From positions 1 to 64,000 of the forward strand of contig NZ_AUCQ01000029.1 of NCBI RefSeq assembly GCF_000429845.1: a DNA stretch of 64,000 nt, read 5' to 3'. This stretch comes from Comamonas composti DSM 21721 (GTDB lineage: Bacteria > Pseudomonadota > Gammaproteobacteria > Burkholderiales > Burkholderiaceae_C). Under the pieces are notes generated by a model, which saw only the letters and a list, made by a program, of their open reading frames with translations, had not been told where the DNA came from and did no database searches. Position 1 is the first letter of the stretch. The number at the start of each line of letters is the position of its first letter. Shown here in pieces: positions 43,534 to 53,294 of the stretch. A program made the position numbers and the translations under genes.

Positions 43534-44157
43534 TTAACGCGAGTACAACTCAACGATCAGGGATTCGTTGATGTCGGCGCCAAATTCGTCGCGGTCAGGA
43601 GCCTTCTTGAAGGTACCTTCAGCCTTGTCGGCAGCCACTTCCACCCATGCAGGGAAGCCGACCTGACCAGCCAGTTGCAGGGCTTCGACAATGCGGCCTT
43701 GCTTCTTGGACTTTTCACGCACGGCAACCACGTCGCCCACCTTCACCAGGTAGGAGGGGATGTTCACCGACTGGCCATTCACCAGGATGGCCTTGTGGGA
43801 CACCAGCTGACGAGCCTCGGCGCGCGTGGAGCCAAAGCCCATGCGGAACACCACGTTGTCCAGACGCGCTTCCAGCAGGGACAGCAGGTTGGCGCCAGTG
43901 TTGCCACGGCGACGCTCGGCTTCCTCGAAGTAGCGGCGGAATTGCTTCTCCAGCACGCCGTACATACGCTTGACCTTCTGCTTTTCACGCAGTTGCAGAC
44001 CGTAGTCCGAGGTACGCTGGCCCGAAGTGCGGCCGTGCTGGCCGGGCTTGGTGTCGAACTTGGACTTGTCGGCGATCGAGCGGCGAGCGCTCTTCAGGAA
44101 CAGGTCGGTGCCTTCGCGGCGGGAGAGTTTGGCCTTGGGGCCGATATAGCGTGCCAC
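43534..44157 (-). CDS. rpsD: 30S ribosomal protein S4
   Basis: 207 residues with a GTG start (44157); [40 protein letters not shown] and the S4 domain [20 protein letters not shown] with [15 protein letters not shown]4 nucleates 30S assembly and, in E. coli, represses its own operon by binding the leader upstream of S13. Zinc-type cysteines are absent. Confidence 0.98.
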   Translation of the reverse strand: MARYIGPKAKLSRREGTDLFLKSARRSIADKSKFDTKPGQHGRTSGQRTSDYGLQLREKQKVKRMYGVLEKQFRRYFEEAERRRGNTGANLLSLLEARLDNVVFRMGFGSTRAEARQLVSHKAILVNGQSVNIPSYLVKVGDVVAVREKSKKQGRIVEALQLAGQVGFPAWVEVAADKAEGTFKKAPDRDEFGADINESLIVELYSR

Positions 44158-44180
44158 TTGATCTTCCTTTATGTCATCTA

Positions 44181-44228
44181 CCGTGCACAAACACGGGAGC
44201 CGCCCGCGATGTTACACATCTGGGCGGC
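44181..44228 (-). other. paired hairpins in the rpsK-rpsD spacer
   Basis: CCGTG (44181-44185) pairs with CACGG (44192-44196). GCCGCCC (44199-44205) pairs with GGGCGGC (44222-44228), continued inside by GATGT (44208-44212) with ACATC (44216-44220). There is no T tract after it on the minus strand, so a terminator is unlikely. Confidence 0.5.
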
Positions 44229-44246
44229 GGTGGGCTTGATTAGAGA

Positions 44247-44651
44247 TTAAATACGACGGCGCTTTTGAGGGCGGCAGCCGTTGTGGGGAACCGGCGTCAC
44301 GTCCGAGATGGAGGTGATGCGGATGCCCAGGGCACCCAGGGCGCGAACCGAGGATTCGCGGCCAGGACCGGGGCCCTTGATTTCCACGTCCAGGTTCTTG
44401 ATGCCCTGTTCCATGGCGGCACGACCAGCCACTTCCGAAGCCACCTGAGCAGCAAAGGGAGTCGACTTGCGCGAGCCCTTGAAGCCCTGACCGCCCGACG
44501 AAGCCCACGACAAGGAGTTACCTTGACGGTCGGTAATGGTGATGATCGTGTTGTTGAACGAAGCATGCACGTGAGCAATACCGTCCGAAATGTTCTTGCG
44601 GACCTTCTTGCGCACGCGCTGTGCTGCGTTGTTTGCAGGAGACTTAGCCAT
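44247..44651 (-). CDS. rpsK: 30S ribosomal protein S11
   Basis: 134 residues; [40 protein letters not shown] and [16 protein letters not shown] at the C-terminus are standard. It is part of the platform near the E site. It lies 18 bp after rpsM. Confidence 0.98.
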   Translation of the reverse strand: MAKSPANNAAQRVRKKVRKNISDGIAHVHASFNNTIITITDRQGNSLSWASSGGQGFKGSRKSTPFAAQVASEVAGRAAMEQGIKNLDVEIKGPGPGRESSVRALGALGIRITSISDVTPVPHNGCRPQKRRRI

Positions 44652-44669
44652 AGTGATCTCTCAATCCCT

Positions 44670-45035
44670 TTACTTCTTCAGAGTCGCTGCACCCTTGCGC
44701 GGACCCTTGCGGGTACGGGCATTCGTGCGGGTGCGTTGACCGCGCATGGGCAGGCCGCGACGATGGCGGAAGCCGCGGTAGCAACCGATGTCCATCAAGC
44801 GCTTGATGTTCATCGTGGTTTCACGACGCAGATCGCCTTCCAGCGTCAGGGAAGACAGCTGTTCGCGGATCTTCTCGAGATCGCCATCGGTCAATTCCTT
44901 GACCTTCTTGGAATATGCAATGCCGCATGCTTCGCAGATCTTGCGAGCTGTCGTACGACCAATACCGTAAATTGCGGTCAGGCCGATTTCAGCGTGCTGA
45001 TGCGGCGGGATGTTAATGCCAGCTATACGTGCCAT
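44670..45035 (-). CDS. rpsM: 30S ribosomal protein S13
   Basis: 121 residues; [36 protein letters not shown] and [20 protein letters not shown] are standard. It contacts the P-site tRNA with its basic tail. It follows rpmJ with a 21-bp gap. Confidence 0.98.
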   Translation of the reverse strand: MARIAGINIPPHQHAEIGLTAIYGIGRTTARKICEACGIAYSKKVKELTDGDLEKIREQLSSLTLEGDLRRETTMNIKRLMDIGCYRGFRHRRGLPMRGQRTRTNARTRKGPRKGAATLKK

Positions 45036-45056
45036 TATTCGTCCTCAAACTTTCTA

Positions 45057-45170
45057 TCAACCCTGGCGCTGCTTATGGCGCTGGTCCGTGCAGATCACGC
45101 GCACAACACCTTTGCGGCGGATGATCTTGCAGTTACGGCAGATTTTTTTGACCGAAGCCGAAACTCTCAT
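45057..45170 (-). CDS. rpmJ: 50S ribosomal protein L36, zinc-binding form
   Basis: 37 residues, starting [20 protein letters not shown] and ending [14 protein letters not shown]. Three cysteines and one histidine (C11, C14, C27, H32) make the zinc ribbon. It is a short gene between secY and rpsM, preceded by a TTAGGAGA ribosome site. Confidence 0.96.
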   Translation of the reverse strand: MRVSASVKKICRNCKIIRRKGVVRVICTDQRHKQRQG

Positions 45171-45201
45171 TTCATTCTCCTAAAACTCTTACATCCGTTG
45201 T

Positions 45202-45288
45202 GATCTGCGCTTTGGACCTTGTCCCGTGCAGATCGAATGGTATCTACTAACTTCTGTTCACCGACGCCTGGCGGCCAAGCTGCCAGGC
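45202..45288 (-). other. structured leader between secY and rpmJ
   Basis: GATCTGC (45202-45208) pairs with GCAGATC (45228-45234), with an inner GGAC-CTT-GTCC. A second strong hairpin is GCCTGGC (45266-45272) with GCCAGGC (45282-45288). No T tract follows. The 130-bp gap has no room for infA, which often lies here. Confidence 0.55.
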
Positions 45289-45300
45289 ATCGTTACAAGC

Positions 45301-46617
45301 TCAATTCAGTGTCGCCTTGAAGTTCGCCTTTTTGAGGAGCGACTCGTACTGCTGCGACATCATGTAGTTCTGCACCTGAGCCATGAAGTCCATGGTCACC
45401 ACCACAATAATCAGCAGCGATGTACCACCGAAGTAAAACGGCACGTTGTACTTCAGGATCAGGAACTCGGGCAGCAGACACACAAAGGTGATATACACCG
45501 CGCCAGCCAGGGTCAGGCGAACCAGAATCTTGTCAATGTAGCGTGCCGTCTGCTCGCCAGGACGAATCCCGGGGATGAAGGCGCCGCTCTTCTTCAGATT
45601 GTCGGCAGTCTCCCGGCTGTTGAACACCAGGGCCGTGTAGAAGAAGCAAAAGAAGATGATGGCAGCGGCGTAGAGCATTACATAGATGGGCTGACCAGGT
45701 GTCAGCGTGCCAGCAATGTCCTTCAACCAGCGCATCGACTCTCCTGCACTGAACCAATTCACCACGGTCGCAGGCAGCAAGATGATGGATGAAGCAAAGA
45801 TGGGAGGAATGACCCCGGCCATGTTCAGCTTCAGCGGCAAGTGCGAGGACTGACCACCATATACCTTGTTACCCACCTGACGACGCGCATAGTTCACCAG
45901 GATCTTTCGCTGCCCGCGTTCGACAAACACGACGAAATACGTCACGGCTGCCACCACGAGAACAATGAAGATCGCGGCCACGATGCTCATGGCACCGGTG
46001 CGTACCAGCTCCAGCAACCCACCGATAGAGCTGGGCAGGCCTGCGGCGATACCAGCAAAAATCAGAATGGAGATGCCGTTGCCCAGACCACGTTCCGTGA
46101 TCTGCTCACCCAGCCACATCAGGAACATGGTGCCGGCCGTGAGGCTGACCACCGCCGTGAGGCGGAAGCCAAAACCCGGGCTCAGAACCAGGCCTGCCGA
46201 GCTTTCCAGTGCCACGGCAATTCCCAGGGACTGAAAAATCGCCAGGCCCAAAGTGCCGTAGCGGGTGTACTGGGTAATCTTGCGACGACCCGATTCACCT
46301 TCTTTTTTCAGCTGCTCGAATGTAGGGACCACATAGGTCATGAGCTGCATGATGATCGATGCCGAGATGTACGGCATGATCCCCAGTGCGAACACCGTGA
46401 AGCGCGACAGCGCCCCACCCGAGAACATGTTGAACAGATTGAGAATACCGCCCTGCTGGCCATTGAACAGCTGCTGCAGCTGCGCTGGATCGATGCCCGG
46501 CACGGGGATATGCGCCCCGATGCGGTACACGACCAGCGCGAGCAACAGAAAAACCAGCCGGCGACGCAAATCGCCGAATTTTCCAGTTTTTGCAATTTGA
46601 GCTGCGCTAGTAGCCAC
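45301..46617 (-). CDS. secY: SecY protein translocase channel subunit
   Basis: 438 residues with ten membrane segments; [25 protein letters not shown] opens it, and [18 protein letters not shown] [40 protein letters not shown] and [20 protein letters not shown] are family motifs. It forms the protein-conducting channel with SecE and SecG in the inner membrane. It follows rplO by 24 bp. Confidence 0.98.
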   Translation of the reverse strand: MATSAAQIAKTGKFGDLRRRLVFLLLALVVYRIGAHIPVPGIDPAQLQQLFNGQQGGILNLFNMFSGGALSRFTVFALGIMPYISASIIMQLMTYVVPTFEQLKKEGESGRRKITQYTRYGTLGLAIFQSLGIAVALESSAGLVLSPGFGFRLTAVVSLTAGTMFLMWLGEQITERGLGNGISILIFAGIAAGLPSSIGGLLELVRTGAMSIVAAIFIVLVVAAVTYFVVFVERGQRKILVNYARRQVGNKVYGGQSSHLPLKLNMAGVIPPIFASSIILLPATVVNWFSAGESMRWLKDIAGTLTPGQPIYVMLYAAAIIFFCFFYTALVFNSRETADNLKKSGAFIPGIRPGEQTARYIDKILVRLTLAGAVYITFVCLLPEFLILKYNVPFYFGGTSLLIIVVVTMDFMAQVQNYMMSQQYESLLKKANFKATLN

Positions 46618-46641
46618 GGATGTCTTCTTTCAGAACTTTAA

Positions 46642-47073
46642 TCAGGCGATGCTGCCACCGGCAGCTTCGATTGCGGCCTTGGCGCCGGCGGTAGCGCCGA
46701 TGCCGTTGAGCTTCACAGCCTTGCTGATTTCACCGCTCTTGATGATCTTGACCACCTTGGCGATTTCACCAACCAGACCTGCTTGCTTCAGGGCTGCCAG
46801 ATCGACTTCGGCCAGACCGAGTTGGTCCAGAGCCGTCAGAGTCACTTCTGCATTGAACTTCAGCAGATGCGACTTGAAGCCGCGCTTGGGCAGACGGCGC
46901 TGCAAAGGCATTTGACCGCCTTCGAAACCCACCTTGTGATAGCCGCCCGAACGCGACTTCTGACCCTTGTGGCCACGACCAGCGGTCTTGCCCAGGCCAG
47001 AGCCGATACCACGGCCCACGCGACGCTTGGCGTGCTTGGCACCTGCGGCAGGCTTGATGCTATTGAGTTCCAT
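46642..47073 (-). CDS. rplO: 50S ribosomal protein L15
   Basis: 143 residues from the ATG at 47073 (spacing of about six bases from AAAGGG); a preceding ATG at 47076 would add one Met. [20 protein letters not shown] and [20 protein letters not shown] are standard. Confidence 0.97.
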   Translation of the reverse strand: MELNSIKPAAGAKHAKRRVGRGIGSGLGKTAGRGHKGQKSRSGGYHKVGFEGGQMPLQRRLPKRGFKSHLLKFNAEVTLTALDQLGLAEVDLAALKQAGLVGEIAKVVKIIKSGEISKAVKLNGIGATAGAKAAIEAAGGSIA

Positions 47074-47084
47074 CATCAACCCTT

Positions 47085-47267
47085 TCAGAGAACCTTCACC
47101 AAGTAGGCGATTTTGTTGATCATGCCGCGCACTTCGGGCGTGTCCTTGAGCTCGCTCACGCTATTGAGCTTGCGCAGGCCCAGGCCACGAATGGTGGCGC
47201 GGTGCGATTCCTTGGTGCCGATGGGGCTGCGCACCAGCTGCACCTTGACGGTTTGTTGCGTTGTCAT
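47085..47267 (-). CDS. rpmD: 50S ribosomal protein L30
   Basis: 60 residues; [20 protein letters not shown] and [20 protein letters not shown] are standard. 11-bp gap before rplO. Confidence 0.97.
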   Translation of the reverse strand: MTTQQTVKVQLVRSPIGTKESHRATIRGLGLRKLNSVSELKDTPEVRGMINKIAYLVKVL

Positions 47268-47281
47268 GTGCTTGACTCCGA

Positions 47282-47803
47282 TCAGGCCGCGAAGATGTCT
47301 TCGACCGACTTGCCACGCTTGGCCGCCACTTCCGCAGGGGTCGTGGAGTTCTTCAAGGCGTCAAAAGTCGCGCGGACCATGTTATAGGGATTCGACGAGC
47401 CATGGCTCTTGGCCACGATGTCGGTGATGCCCAGCACTTCGAAGACAGCGCGCATGGGGCCGCCAGCGATGATGCCGGTACCCTTGGGAGCGGGGTTGAG
47501 CATCACCGATGCTGCACCGTGCTGACCCATCACGGTGTGATGGATCGTGCCGTTCTTCAGGGACACCTTGATCATGTTGCGACGGGATTCTTCCATCGCT
47601 TTTTGCACGGCGGCAGGCACTTCCTTGGACTTGCCCTTGCCCATGCCAACGCGACCATCACCGTCGCCAACCACGGTCAGTGCAGCGAAGCCGAGGATAC
47701 GGCCACCCTTCACAACCTTGGTGACGCGGTTGACCGCGATCATTTTTTCGCGCAGACCGTCGTCACGACCTTCGTCTTGCACCTTGGGGGAAAACTTTGC
47801 CAT
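47282..47803 (-). CDS. rpsE: 30S ribosomal protein S5
   Basis: 173 residues; [40 protein letters not shown] and [20 protein letters not shown] are standard. S5 contributes to mRNA entry and decoding accuracy. 14-bp gap before rpmD. Confidence 0.98.
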   Translation of the reverse strand: MAKFSPKVQDEGRDDGLREKMIAVNRVTKVVKGGRILGFAALTVVGDGDGRVGMGKGKSKEVPAAVQKAMEESRRNMIKVSLKNGTIHHTVMGQHGAASVMLNPAPKGTGIIAGGPMRAVFEVLGITDIVAKSHGSSNPYNMVRATFDALKNSTTPAEVAAKRGKSVEDIFAA

Positions 47804-47818
47804 TTCTATCCGCTCCGC

Positions 47819-48184
47819 TTAGAACTGCAGGCCCGCTTCACGGGCGGCTTCTGCCAAAGCCTTCACGCGGCCGTGGTATGCGAAACCAGCGCGATCGAAA
47901 GCCACTTTCTCGACGCCGGCGGCCTTGGCCCTCTCGGCAATGCGCTTGCCGATCAGTGCAGCAGCAGCGGCATTGCCGCCCTTGCCTGCAGCGCCCAGTT
48001 GGGCACGCACTTCGGCTTCTGCCGTCGAGGCGGTAGCCAGCACCTTGGTGCCGTCTTCCGAAAACACGCTGGCGTAGATGTGGAGGTTGGTGCGGTTCAC
48101 GCTCAGACGCGCCACGCCTTGCTGGGCAATGCGGATACGGGTCTGGCGGGCACGACGCAGACGCTGCTCTTTCTTGGTCAACAT
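47819..48184 (-). CDS. rplR: 50S ribosomal protein L18
   Basis: 121 residues; [40 protein letters not shown] and [20 protein letters not shown] are standard. It binds 5S rRNA with L5. 15-bp gap before rpsE. Confidence 0.98.
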   Translation of the reverse strand: MLTKKEQRLRRARQTRIRIAQQGVARLSVNRTNLHIYASVFSEDGTKVLATASTAEAEVRAQLGAAGKGGNAAAAALIGKRIAERAKAAGVEKVAFDRAGFAYHGRVKALAEAAREAGLQF

Positions 48185-48195
48185 AATGCAGCTCC

Positions 48196-48729
48196 TTACT
48201 TCTTCTTGGTCTCTTTGATCACGACCTTCTCATCCGAGTAACGGATGCCCTTGCCCTTGTAGGGCTCGGGAGGACGAACGGCGCGGATCTCAGCGGCCAG
48301 TTGGCCAACGGCCTGGCGGTCGGCACCCTTGATCACGATCTCGGTCGCGGAGGGGCAGGCCACCGTGATGCCGGCAGGCATCTCGAAGTTGACGGGGTGA
48401 GAAAAACCGATGGCCAGGTTCAGCTTGGCGCCCGAGGCCGAAGCCTTGAAACCCACGCCGACCAGGTTCAGCTTCTTCTCGAAGCCCTTGCTCACGCCCA
48501 CCACCATGTTGTTCACCAGCTGACGCATGGTGCCGCTCATGGCATTGGCTTCGCGCGAATCATTCACGGGCTCGAAGGACAGCTTGCCTTCGTTGTTGGA
48601 AATCTTCACCAGGGCATTCTGGTTCAGGGACAGCGCACCGCCCGAACCCTTGACATTGACCTGGCTACCGTTGAAGGACACATCCACACCTGCGGGGATG
48701 GTCACATTGGCTTTTGCTACGCGAGACAT
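48196..48729 (-). CDS. rplF: 50S ribosomal protein L6
   Basis: 177 residues; [40 protein letters not shown] and [20 protein letters not shown] are standard; two alpha/beta repeats. 11-bp gap before rplR. Confidence 0.98.
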   Translation of the reverse strand: MSRVAKANVTIPAGVDVSFNGSQVNVKGSGGALSLNQNALVKISNNEGKLSFEPVNDSREANAMSGTMRQLVNNMVVGVSKGFEKKLNLVGVGFKASASGAKLNLAIGFSHPVNFEMPAGITVACPSATEIVIKGADRQAVGQLAAEIRAVRPPEPYKGKGIRYSDEKVVIKETKKK

Positions 48730-48752
48730 TTCAGTATTTCTCCTTCAATGTC

Positions 48753-49148
48753 TTAGGCCACATAGCACAGCACTTCGCCACCGACACCGGTAGCACGCGC
48801 CTTGCGATCGGTCATCACGCCCTTGGGAGTGGTGACGATGGCCACGCCCAGGCCGTTCTGGACCTGAGGAATGGCGTTGCGGCCCTTGTACACGCGCAGG
48901 CCGGGACGGCTCACGCGCTCGATGCGCTCGATCACGGGACGACCGGCGTAGTACTTCAGGGTGATTTGCAGCTCGGCCTTGCCGTCTTCGGTCTTGATTT
49001 CAAAACCGTCGATGTAGCCTTCGTCCTTCAGCACCTGCGCGATGGCAACCTTGACCTTGGAGGCAGGTGCCGACACGGTGGCCTTGGCGACCATTTGTGC
49101 GTTACGGATGCGGGTCAGCAAGTCAGCGATGGGATCACTCATGCTCAT
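48753..49148 (-). CDS. rpsH: 30S ribosomal protein S8
   Basis: 131 residues (129 if it starts at 49142); [20 protein letters not shown] and [20 protein letters not shown] are standard. S8 is the translational repressor of the spc operon in E. coli, binding near L5; no test is possible here. 23-bp gap before rplF. Confidence 0.98.
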   Translation of the reverse strand: MSMSDPIADLLTRIRNAQMVAKATVSAPASKVKVAIAQVLKDEGYIDGFEIKTEDGKAELQITLKYYAGRPVIERIERVSRPGLRVYKGRNAIPQVQNGLGVAIVTTPKGVMTDRKARATGVGGEVLCYVA

Positions 49149-49168
49149 GTTTCATCTCTCCTGCTTGC

Positions 49169-49474
49169 TTACCAGCTGGCCTTGGTGACACCGGGGATGT
49201 CACCAGCAAAGGCCATTTCACGGATCTTGGCGCGACCCAGACCGAATTGACGGAAGGTGCCACGCGGACGGCCCGTGATCTCGCAGCGGTTGCGCTGGCG
49301 AGTGGGGTTGGCGTTGCGGGGCAGCTTTTGCAGGCCCAGGCGGGCGGCATCGCGCTCTTCGTCGGTGCGCTTGGCATCACCGGCGATAGCCTTCAGTTCT
49401 GCGTACTTGGCAGCGTACTTAGCTGCCAGCTTTTCGCGCTTGAGTTCGCGCTCGATCAAAGCTTTCTTAGCCAT
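49169..49474 (-). CDS. rpsN: 30S ribosomal protein S14, zinc-free form
   Basis: 101 residues from [40 protein letters not shown] at the C-terminus. It lacks the CxxC pairs of the short zinc-binding form. The start is at the ATG after GAGGTGGCACATG; a longer reading is not conserved. Confidence 0.97.
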   Translation of the reverse strand: MAKKALIERELKREKLAAKYAAKYAELKAIAGDAKRTDEERDAARLGLQKLPRNANPTRQRNRCEITGRPRGTFRQFGLGRAKIREMAFAGDIPGVTKASW

Positions 49475-49482
49475 GTGCCACC

Positions 49483-50022
49483 TCAGTTCTTGAAGGGGAA
49501 ACGGAAGGCTGCGAGCAGTGCCTTGCACTCGTCGTCAGTCTTGGCCGTGGTTGTGATGCTGATGTTCAGACCGCGCAGGGCATCCACCTTGTCGTACTCG
49601 ACTTCGGGGAAGATGATCTGTTCCTTGACACCGACGTTGTAGTTGCCGCGGCCGTCGAACGAACGACCCGAAATACCACGGAAGTCACGCACACGGGGCA
49701 GAGCCACGGTGACGAAACGGTCCAGGAATTCATACATCTGAACGCCACGCAGGGTCACCATGCAGCCGATGGCCTGACCTTCGCGGATCTTGAAACCAGC
49801 GATGGCCTTCTTGGCCTTGGTCACCACGGGCTTCTGACCTGCGATCTTGGTCAGGTCAGCCACGGCGTTGTCCATCACCTTCTTGTCGGCGACGGCTTCG
49901 CTCACACCCATGTTCAGGGTGATCTTGCTCAGACGAGGCACTTCCATGACGGACTTGTAGCCGAACTTTTCCTTCAGTTCAGCCGCGATCTTTTCACGAT
50001 AGAGTTTTTGCAGACGTGCCAT
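49483..50022 (-). CDS. rplE: 50S ribosomal protein L5
   Basis: 179 residues; [40 protein letters not shown] and the C-terminal [20 protein letters not shown] are standard. It binds 5S rRNA. 8-bp gap before rpsN. Confidence 0.98.
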   Translation of the reverse strand: MARLQKLYREKIAAELKEKFGYKSVMEVPRLSKITLNMGVSEAVADKKVMDNAVADLTKIAGQKPVVTKAKKAIAGFKIREGQAIGCMVTLRGVQMYEFLDRFVTVALPRVRDFRGISGRSFDGRGNYNVGVKEQIIFPEVEYDKVDALRGLNISITTTAKTDDECKALLAAFRFPFKN

Positions 50023-50032
50023 GTGTTACTCC

Positions 50033-50350
50033 TCAGGCGCTCTTGACTTCAGTGCCGTCTTTGAACACGCGGACACGCTTGCCGTCGGCATTCACCTTGA
50101 CGCTCACGCGCTCGCCCTTGCCGGTAGCCGCATTGAAGACTGCCACGTTGGACTGGTGGATAGGCATGGCCTTTTCCACGATGCCGCCGGTGGTACCCTT
50201 CATGGGGTTGGGCTTGACGTGCTTCTTCACCAGGTTGATGCCTTCCACGACCACGTGGGTGTCATCCTTGCGCAGTGCAACCACGCCACGCTTGCCTTTG
50301 TCACGGCCGGTCAGCACGATGACTTCGTCGCCCTTGCGAATCTTGTTCAT
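50033..50350 (-). CDS. rplX: 50S ribosomal protein L24
   Basis: 105 residues; a KOW motif [20 protein letters not shown] opens it, followed by [20 protein letters not shown]. One of the first proteins to bind 23S rRNA. 10-bp gap before rplE. Confidence 0.98.
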   Translation of the reverse strand: MNKIRKGDEVIVLTGRDKGKRGVVALRKDDTHVVVEGINLVKKHVKPNPMKGTTGGIVEKAMPIHQSNVAVFNAATGKGERVSVKVNADGKRVRVFKDGTEVKSA

Positions 50351-50362
50351 GGTGTGCTTTCC

Positions 50363-50731
50363 TTAGAGAACTTCAGGAGCCAGGGACACGATCTTCATGA
50401 ACTTTTCGGTACGCAGTTCACGAGTCACGGGGCCAAAGATGCGGGTGCCGATAGGCTCCAGCTTGGCGTTCAGCAGCACGGCGGCATTGCCGTCGAACTT
50501 CACGAGCGAACCGTCTGCACGACGGATGCCCTTGGCGGTGCGCACCACCACAGCGCTGTAGACCTCGCCTTTTTTGACGCGGCCACGCGGAGCGGCTTCC
50601 TTGACGCTCACCTTGATGATGTCGCCAACACTTGCGTAACGGCGATGAGAGCCGCCCAGCACCTTGATGCACTGGACAGACTTCGCGCCGGTGTTGTCGG
50701 CAACCTCTAAACGAGATTCTGTTTGGATCAT
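50363..50731 (-). CDS. rplN: 50S ribosomal protein L14
   Basis: 122 residues from [40 protein letters not shown] and [20 protein letters not shown] are standard. First gene of the spc operon here; the preceding 379 bp carry its promoter, and rpsQ and the S10 operon are not upstream. Confidence 0.98.
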   Translation of the reverse strand: MIQTESRLEVADNTGAKSVQCIKVLGGSHRRYASVGDIIKVSVKEAAPRGRVKKGEVYSAVVVRTAKGIRRADGSLVKFDGNAAVLLNAKLEPIGTRIFGPVTRELRTEKFMKIVSLAPEVL

Positions 50732-51110
50732 TTCAAATATTCCCAACTTGCTCCAGCAACGCTCGACAGCCCCAGAGTCTTCTCAAGGGCTGATCTAGCA
50801 GCCAGTCAGTCTTGGGCCCGTCGTCCACGTCAAAAACCATTTTTCAACGCGTCCACTGGGCAGAAAATTCACGCTTTTATACGTGAAGCAGAAGATTGTC
50901 GCGCAAAATCCATTGCATGTCAAATGCTTAGCCCTCTTTTTCCAGACGTGTCCAGCATGCACCGGACTCGACCCTGAGGCATCGCAGATAGCGCTATCAA
51001 TTTACAAGCAAAAAGCGCCTGTCTGTCTTAGGTTTCAATAAGATAGGCATCATTTTTCGAGACAGAGCGGGTGCAGGCAGCTATCAAAGCCTTTGCACCA
51101 CCAGTGCCGC
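50732..51110. other. spc operon leader and glpD-rplN spacer
   Basis: No gene is seen. The right part (from about 50983) holds short palindromes such as GATAGCGCTATC and a GCAGGCAGCTATC arm that resemble the dispersed ~95-bp element in a degenerate form. The promoter at 50895 would leave a leader of about 155 nt before rplN. Confidence 0.55.
50895..50923 (-). promoter_or_regulatory. sigma-70 promoter of the spc operon
   Basis: On the minus strand TTGACA (50923-50918), a 17-bp spacer and GACAAT (50900-50895). The start would fall near 50888. This is the best consensus promoter I saw in the window, as expected for a ribosomal operon that has lost its link to S10. Confidence 0.85.
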
Positions 51111-52700
51111 TCAAACCTGCAACGGCAGATACTGGACCGCCAGGGCCTGGAATTCAGCCAGCCTGGCGTCGTGCCCCAGCTCCTGTTCAAGAATCTCGGC
51201 CACACGCGGCGCAAGTTCGGCTGCCAGGCGCGCATCCAGGAACAGCAGGCGACTGCGACGCGCGAGCACATCCTCCACGGTGCGCGCATATTCATGGCGT
51301 GCCGCGAAACGCACCATGGCCTCACTCAAGCTTTCGCTCAGCCACCGCTCGCCGCCTGGCAACTCTGCAACGCAGCCAGCTTCCGTTCCATAGGAATGCA
51401 GGCCCTGGGCCTGGTCCAGGCCGCGCGCCACCCCGCCGCCAGCGCCCACCAGAGGCAGATGCACGGTCACCCCTGCCTGGCGGCGCGGCAGGCGGCCGAT
51501 GGAGAAGCACTCGGCAAGCACGTCTTCGGCCATGGCGCGATAGGTCGTCCATTTACCCCCCGTGACCGTAACCAGCCCCGTGCGGCTGGACATCACCGTG
51601 TGCTCGCGGCTGATCTTCTTGGTGTTCTCGCCATCGTCGTCCTGGGGCTTGACCAGGGGGCGCAGCCCCACCCACATGCTGCGCACATCGGCCAGCGTGG
51701 GCTGGCGACTCAGATAGCGACCGGCCTCGGTGAGGATGAAGTCCAGCTCCTCAGGAAAAGGAAGGGGCTCGCGCGCCAGATCGTGACGCGGCGTATCCGT
51801 GGTACCCAGGATGAGCTTGCCCAGCCAGGGCACGGCAAACAGCACACGGCCATCGGCGGTCTTGGGCACCAGCAGCGCATGCTTGGAGGGCAGAAACTCC
51901 CGATCCACGACCACATGCACGCCCTGGCTGGGCGCGACCATGGGCCTGGCCGGCCGCCCCTGGGCCCTGGCATCCTGCTCGCGAAACACATCCACCCAGG
52001 GACCTGTGGCATTGACCACGCACTGGGCGCGCACCTCGTAGCGTGCGCCGGTCTCCGCATCCTCGCAAAACAGCCCGGCCACACGCCCGTCTTCATAGAT
52101 CAGCTCCCGGGCCGGGCAGTAATTGAGCAGCAAAGCGCCTTTTTGTGCCGCCGTGCGCGCCAGCGCCAGCGCAAGGCGTGCATCGTCGAACTGACCATCC
52201 CAGTATTTGACGCCGCCCTTCAGGCCCTGCTCGCGCACCGTGGGCAGGCATTCCACAGTCCTCGCGCGCGACAGGAATTCGGTGGCGCCCAGGCCCGCCT
52301 TGCCGGCCAGGGCGTCGTACATCTTGAGGCCGATGCCATAGAACGGCGTATCCAGCAGCTTGTATGAAGGCATCACAAACGCCAAGGGCTGGGCCAGGTG
52401 GGGGGCGTTGTGCAGCAGGGTCGTACGCTCGTGCAAGGCCTCGCGCACCAGGGCGATATTGCCCTGGGCCAGATAGCGCACCCCGCCATGCACCAGCTTG
52501 GTGGCACGCGAGGAAGTGCCCTTGGCAAAGTCATGCGACTCGACCAGCACCACCTTGAAGCCGCGTGCCGCAGCATCCAGGGCCACGCCCAGGCCCGTGG
52601 CACCGCCGCCAATCACGGCCAGATCATAGGTTTGGGGCTGGGCCAGGCGCTCCAGCAGGCTGGAGCGGGAAGTCGGCAACGGGCAGGCGGCTTGAGACAT
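51111..52700 (-). CDS. glpD: aerobic glycerol-3-phosphate dehydrogenase
   Basis: 529 residues. The dinucleotide fold DLAVIGGGATGLGVALDAAA opens the FAD domain; SSRATKLVHGGVRYLAQGNI and ATGPWVDVFR follow, then WTTYRAMAEDV near the C-terminus. It oxidises glycerol-3-phosphate to dihydroxyacetone phosphate at the inner membrane and passes electrons to ubiquinone. It is divergent from glpR, and glpK follows, so the cluster makes glycerol usable once it is in the cell; no glpF is visible. Confidence 0.96.
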   Translation of the reverse strand: MSQAACPLPTSRSSLLERLAQPQTYDLAVIGGGATGLGVALDAAARGFKVVLVESHDFAKGTSSRATKLVHGGVRYLAQGNIALVREALHERTTLLHNAPHLAQPLAFVMPSYKLLDTPFYGIGLKMYDALAGKAGLGATEFLSRARTVECLPTVREQGLKGGVKYWDGQFDDARLALALARTAAQKGALLLNYCPARELIYEDGRVAGLFCEDAETGARYEVRAQCVVNATGPWVDVFREQDARAQGRPARPMVAPSQGVHVVVDREFLPSKHALLVPKTADGRVLFAVPWLGKLILGTTDTPRHDLAREPLPFPEELDFILTEAGRYLSRQPTLADVRSMWVGLRPLVKPQDDDGENTKKISREHTVMSSRTGLVTVTGGKWTTYRAMAEDVLAECFSIGRLPRRQAGVTVHLPLVGAGGGVARGLDQAQGLHSYGTEAGCVAELPGGERWLSESLSEAMVRFAARHEYARTVEDVLARRSRLLFLDARLAAELAPRVAEILEQELGHDARLAEFQALAVQYLPLQV

Positions 52701-53294
52701 GGATCTTGAAGCAAAAGCAAAAAATTTGGCGGCAACCGCCGCGCCTCATATTCTCGCTCGTTTTTGTATTTTTTTCTTCGATATTTTTCGATCAGTAACT
52801 TCCGCCCCACTGGACTGCGAGCATCGCAGCAGCCGCACCCCTACTCAAAGAAGAGTGACAGCCACCCATAGCGCGTGTTCACGATCACCTCGCGGCGCGC
52901 CCGCAAAGGCACTGGCCCGAAGGGTTGGAGCGAAATCAGGCGATTTCTTCGCGCTGGCCCTTGCTTGCACCCCGAAAAACAGTTCCTTTTCTTTCGATTT
53001 CATGCATCAACCCAGTTTGCTGCCCGATCTGATGCGGCAAATGCGCTATAACCGGACGCGCCCAGAGCATGCCCACGATCTCCTTCGGCGCGCTCGCGCC
53101 GAGCCTTGCCGAGCCGCCGGGATGAGTTTGAAGCAATGGGATCGCAACCCGGACTCAGGTCCATGTAAGCTTTCACGCCACAAAGTCGTCCGATACCGCC
53201 TCATCCTGCCAAGCACGGTCGTGGCGCCGAGGAGATTGATGCCCAGCACGTTCCTGTGGCGTGCTCATGCTCCGACCGCTCTTGTTTTGATGGA
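52701..53294. other. glpD-glpR divergent spacer
   Basis: 594 bp without a convincing gene; an open frame through it is not protein-like. A TTCGAT direct repeat (52777, 52787) in a T-rich tract is a candidate GlpR target beside glpD. 52873-52916 carries part of the same dispersed element as 53-118: GCGTGTTCACGATC, then ACCTCG and the core CCCGCAAAGGCACTGGC. Confidence 0.5.

Noticed and set aside
50723-50977. An 84-codon frame over the spc promoter on the plus strand
   Set aside because: It covers the promoter and start of rplN on the other strand and has no recognisable sequence.
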